This document shows positions 5,750 through 6,732 of a DNA stretch of 6,732 nt, in pieces (position 1 is the stretch's first letter; every line of letters starts with the position of its first letter). Made by a program: the position numbers and the translations under genes. The stretch is taken from contig DFIE01000039.1 of the NCBI GenBank assembly GCA_002372735.1, positions 1 through 6,732 of the forward strand, written 5' to 3'. Below the pieces are notes generated by a model, which did not search any database, was not told the DNA's origin, and was given only the letters and a program-made list of their open reading frames with translations. Source of the DNA: Clostridiales bacterium UBA3705 (lineage in GTDB: Bacteria > Bacillota_A > Clostridia > Oscillospirales > Oscillospiraceae).

Positions 5750-6173
5750 CGAGCCGGCCTCCTTCTATGGTGATATGCCGCAGGCAGTCCCCGGCGGGGT
5801 CCCGGGTAATGGTAATCACAATGGGGTCCTCCAGGGCGGAGAATACATTCTCGCTCCACTCCACGGCGCATACACCCTCCCTGGCCAGATAATCCTCCCA
5901 GCCCAGGTCGAACAGCTCCTCGGCGTCGCCCAGGCGGTACATGTCAAAGTGGAACAGGGGGATCCTGCCCTGGGGGTACTCGTTTACGATGGTGTAGGTA
6001 GGGCTGGTGACCGGGTCGGTGATGCCAAGTCCCCGGGCCAGACCCCGGGTAAAGGCAGTTTTCCCCGCCCCCAGATCGCCCCGGAAGGCAATCACATCGC
6101 CGCCCCGGAGCAGTGCTGCCAGCCGGGCGCCCAGCGCCTCGGTTTCGGCGCCGGAATGGGTCAAAAACTCCAT
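5730..6173 (-). CDS. tsaE: tRNA threonylcarbamoyladenosine biosynthesis ATPase TsaE (YjeE)
   Basis: TsaE is the P-loop ATPase of the t6A complex, which drives turnover of the TsaB-TsaD pair. The 147 residues carry Walker A GDLGAGKT (32-39), TSPTYTIVNEY (56-66), the family motif FHFDMYRL (74-81) and VEWSENV (104-110). Length is normal. I chose ATG 6173: GGGAGGGG lies just upstream at correct spacing, and the product then begins MEFLTHS. An in-frame ATG at 6200 would fall at or before the predicted transcription start of the promoter at 6204-6232, so it is unlikely. The gene heads a minus-strand operon with tsaB and upp. Confidence 0.95.
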   Translation of the reverse strand: MEFLTHSGAETEALGARLAALLRGGDVIAFRGDLGAGKTAFTRGLARGLGITDPVTSPTYTIVNEYPQGRIPLFHFDMYRLGDAEELFDLGWEDYLAREGVCAVEWSENVFSALEDPIVITITRDPAGDCLRHITIEGGRLGADFRL

Positions 6174-6203
6174 ACAGCCCCTCCCTTTGCGTTTGGTCAA
6201 GGT

Positions 6204-6232
6204 ATTATAGCATATTCCGGCAGCAATTGCAA
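6204..6232 (-). promoter_or_regulatory. Sigma-70/SigA-type promoter for the tsaE-tsaB-upp operon
   Basis: On the minus strand, -35 TTGCAA (6227-6232) and -10 TATAAT (6204-6209) are spaced 17 bases apart, with TG one base before the -10. The start is expected near 6197, just downstream of the htrA terminator and about 25 bases before the tsaE start codon at 6173. It lacks the CCTC and TC flanks shared by the prfC and folT promoters. Confidence 0.8.
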
Positions 6233-6236
6233 CGAT

Positions 6237-6274
6237 AAAAAACCGGAACCGGCAAAATTGCCGATTCCGGTTTT
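6237..6274 (-). terminator. Intrinsic terminator of the htrA-like gene
   Basis: The outer stem AAAACCGGAA (6239-6248) pairs with TTCCGGTTTT (6265-6274). After one C/A mismatch the inner stem CGGCAA (6250-6255) pairs with TTGCCG (6258-6263) around two bases. On the minus strand the stem is followed by six T (6242-6237). It lies ten bases past the htrA stop and ahead of the tsaE promoter, so it isolates the two units. Confidence 0.88.
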
Positions 6275-6284
6275 GGCGCAGGTC

Positions 6285-6732
6285 TTAACCCCAATTGCCG
6301 AAGGGCAGGCCGCCGTAGTCGGGCTGCTGGGGCTGCTGGGCGGATTCCTCCTCCGCCAGGGCGGACTGGATGTTCTCGCCCACGGTGAGCGTCAGCTGCA
6401 GGCTTTGGCCCTGCCGGTAGACGGTGAGCGTCAGCACGTCGTCCTTGGCGCTGGCGGCCACCAGCCGGGCAAAGTCGGAGGCACCGGTGATCTGGGTGTC
6501 GTCCGCCTGGGTGATGATATCGCCGGCCTGCAGACCCGCCGCCTGGGCGGGGCTGTTCTGTGCCACCGTCTGCACTGCGGCGCCGGCGGGCAGGCCGTAA
6601 CTCTGGCTCTCCTGGCTTACGTCGGAGACGCTCAGCCCCACGTAGGGCTTGGAGATGTAGCCGTTTTCAATGATGCTCTTTACCAGGCTGTACACCTGGT
6701 TGATGGGGATGGCGAAGCCGATGTTGTCGATG
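6285..6732 (-). CDS. htrA: HtrA/DegP-like serine protease, C-terminal part with PDZ domain
   Basis: About 149 C-terminal residues of an envelope quality-control protease are visible; the upstream catalytic part lies outside the window. The visible chain starts with IDNIGFAIPINQV, the conserved end of the HtrA trypsin-like domain. One PDZ domain follows: PYVGLSVSDVS, then GAAVQTVAQNSPAQAAGLQAGDIITQ (peptide-binding and AGLQAGDII core, in two blocks), then a final LTLTVYRQGQSLQLTLTV. It ends in a short linker rich in glutamate and glutamine and finally DYGGLPFGNWG. Only a single PDZ domain is present before the stop, as in many Gram-positive HtrA proteins. An internal GTG at 6693-6695 is not the true start, because the frame stays open with homologous sequence to the window edge. 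The exact paralogue (HtrA, HtrB, DegP) cannot be decided. Confidence 0.9.
   Translation of the reverse strand, partial: IDNIGFAIPINQVYSLVKSIIENGYISKPYVGLSVSDVSQESQSYGLPAGAAVQTVAQNSPAQAAGLQAGDIITQADDTQITGASDFARLVAASAKDDVLTLTVYRQGQSLQLTLTVGENIQSALAEEESAQQPQQPDYGGLPFGNWG

Noticed and set aside
6174..6200. Earlier in-frame ATG for tsaE at 6200
   Set aside because: It lies at or before the predicted transcription start of the 6204-6232 promoter and lacks an SD; ATG 6173 has both SD and family N-terminus.

Overview
The window is GC-rich DNA that reads as a chromosomal segment of a Gram-positive Clostridia-type bacterium. A high-GC gut Oscillospiraceae (Faecalibacterium/Subdoligranulum-like) is my best guess. 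The reasons are AAGGAG/GGAGG ribosome binding sites, TGTGCTATAAT extended -10 promoters, a tetrahydrofolate (THF) riboswitch ahead of an ECF-type folate transporter gene, and long GC-rich hairpin terminators. The assignment is inference; no rRNA or other taxonomic marker is present.

Layout. Positions 1-275 (minus) are the start of prfC (release factor 3), cut by the window edge. Positions 276-582 hold no gene but are dense in control elements: two divergent promoters whose -35/-10 blocks form a near-symmetrical inverted repeat (312-414), then on the plus strand a class-I THF riboswitch (428-540) and a hairpin that covers the folT Shine-Dalgarno (561-575). The plus-strand operon folT-folC follows (583-2404). 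A perfect 23-bp hairpin (2404-2452) closes it and separates it from genes converging on the minus strand.

The remaining genes are all on the minus strand. In order of transcription they are htrA-like (right edge to 6285, with its terminator at 6237-6274), then a new promoter (6204-6232) followed by tsaE, tsaB, upp, a CPA2 cation:proton antiporter and a small serine-recombinase-like protein. Apart from a 100-base spacer between upp and the antiporter, these genes overlap or nearly touch, so one transcript is plausible.

Function. folT imports folate and folC adds glutamates that retain it in the cell. The riboswitch ties both to the cell's reduced-folate pool. tsaE and tsaB belong to the tRNA t6A pathway (partner tsaD is not in the window), and upp is uracil salvage. 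The antiporter is membrane ion homeostasis. prfC and htrA are housekeeping translation and envelope quality control.

Most worth a second look: the riboswitch, which carries an extra UNCG-capped hairpin in its junction and has a readable mutually exclusive pairing with the SD-masking region; the near-symmetrical divergent promoters; and the recombinase-like protein, which keeps the R-x-x-R motif but has aspartate where the nucleophilic serine is expected.
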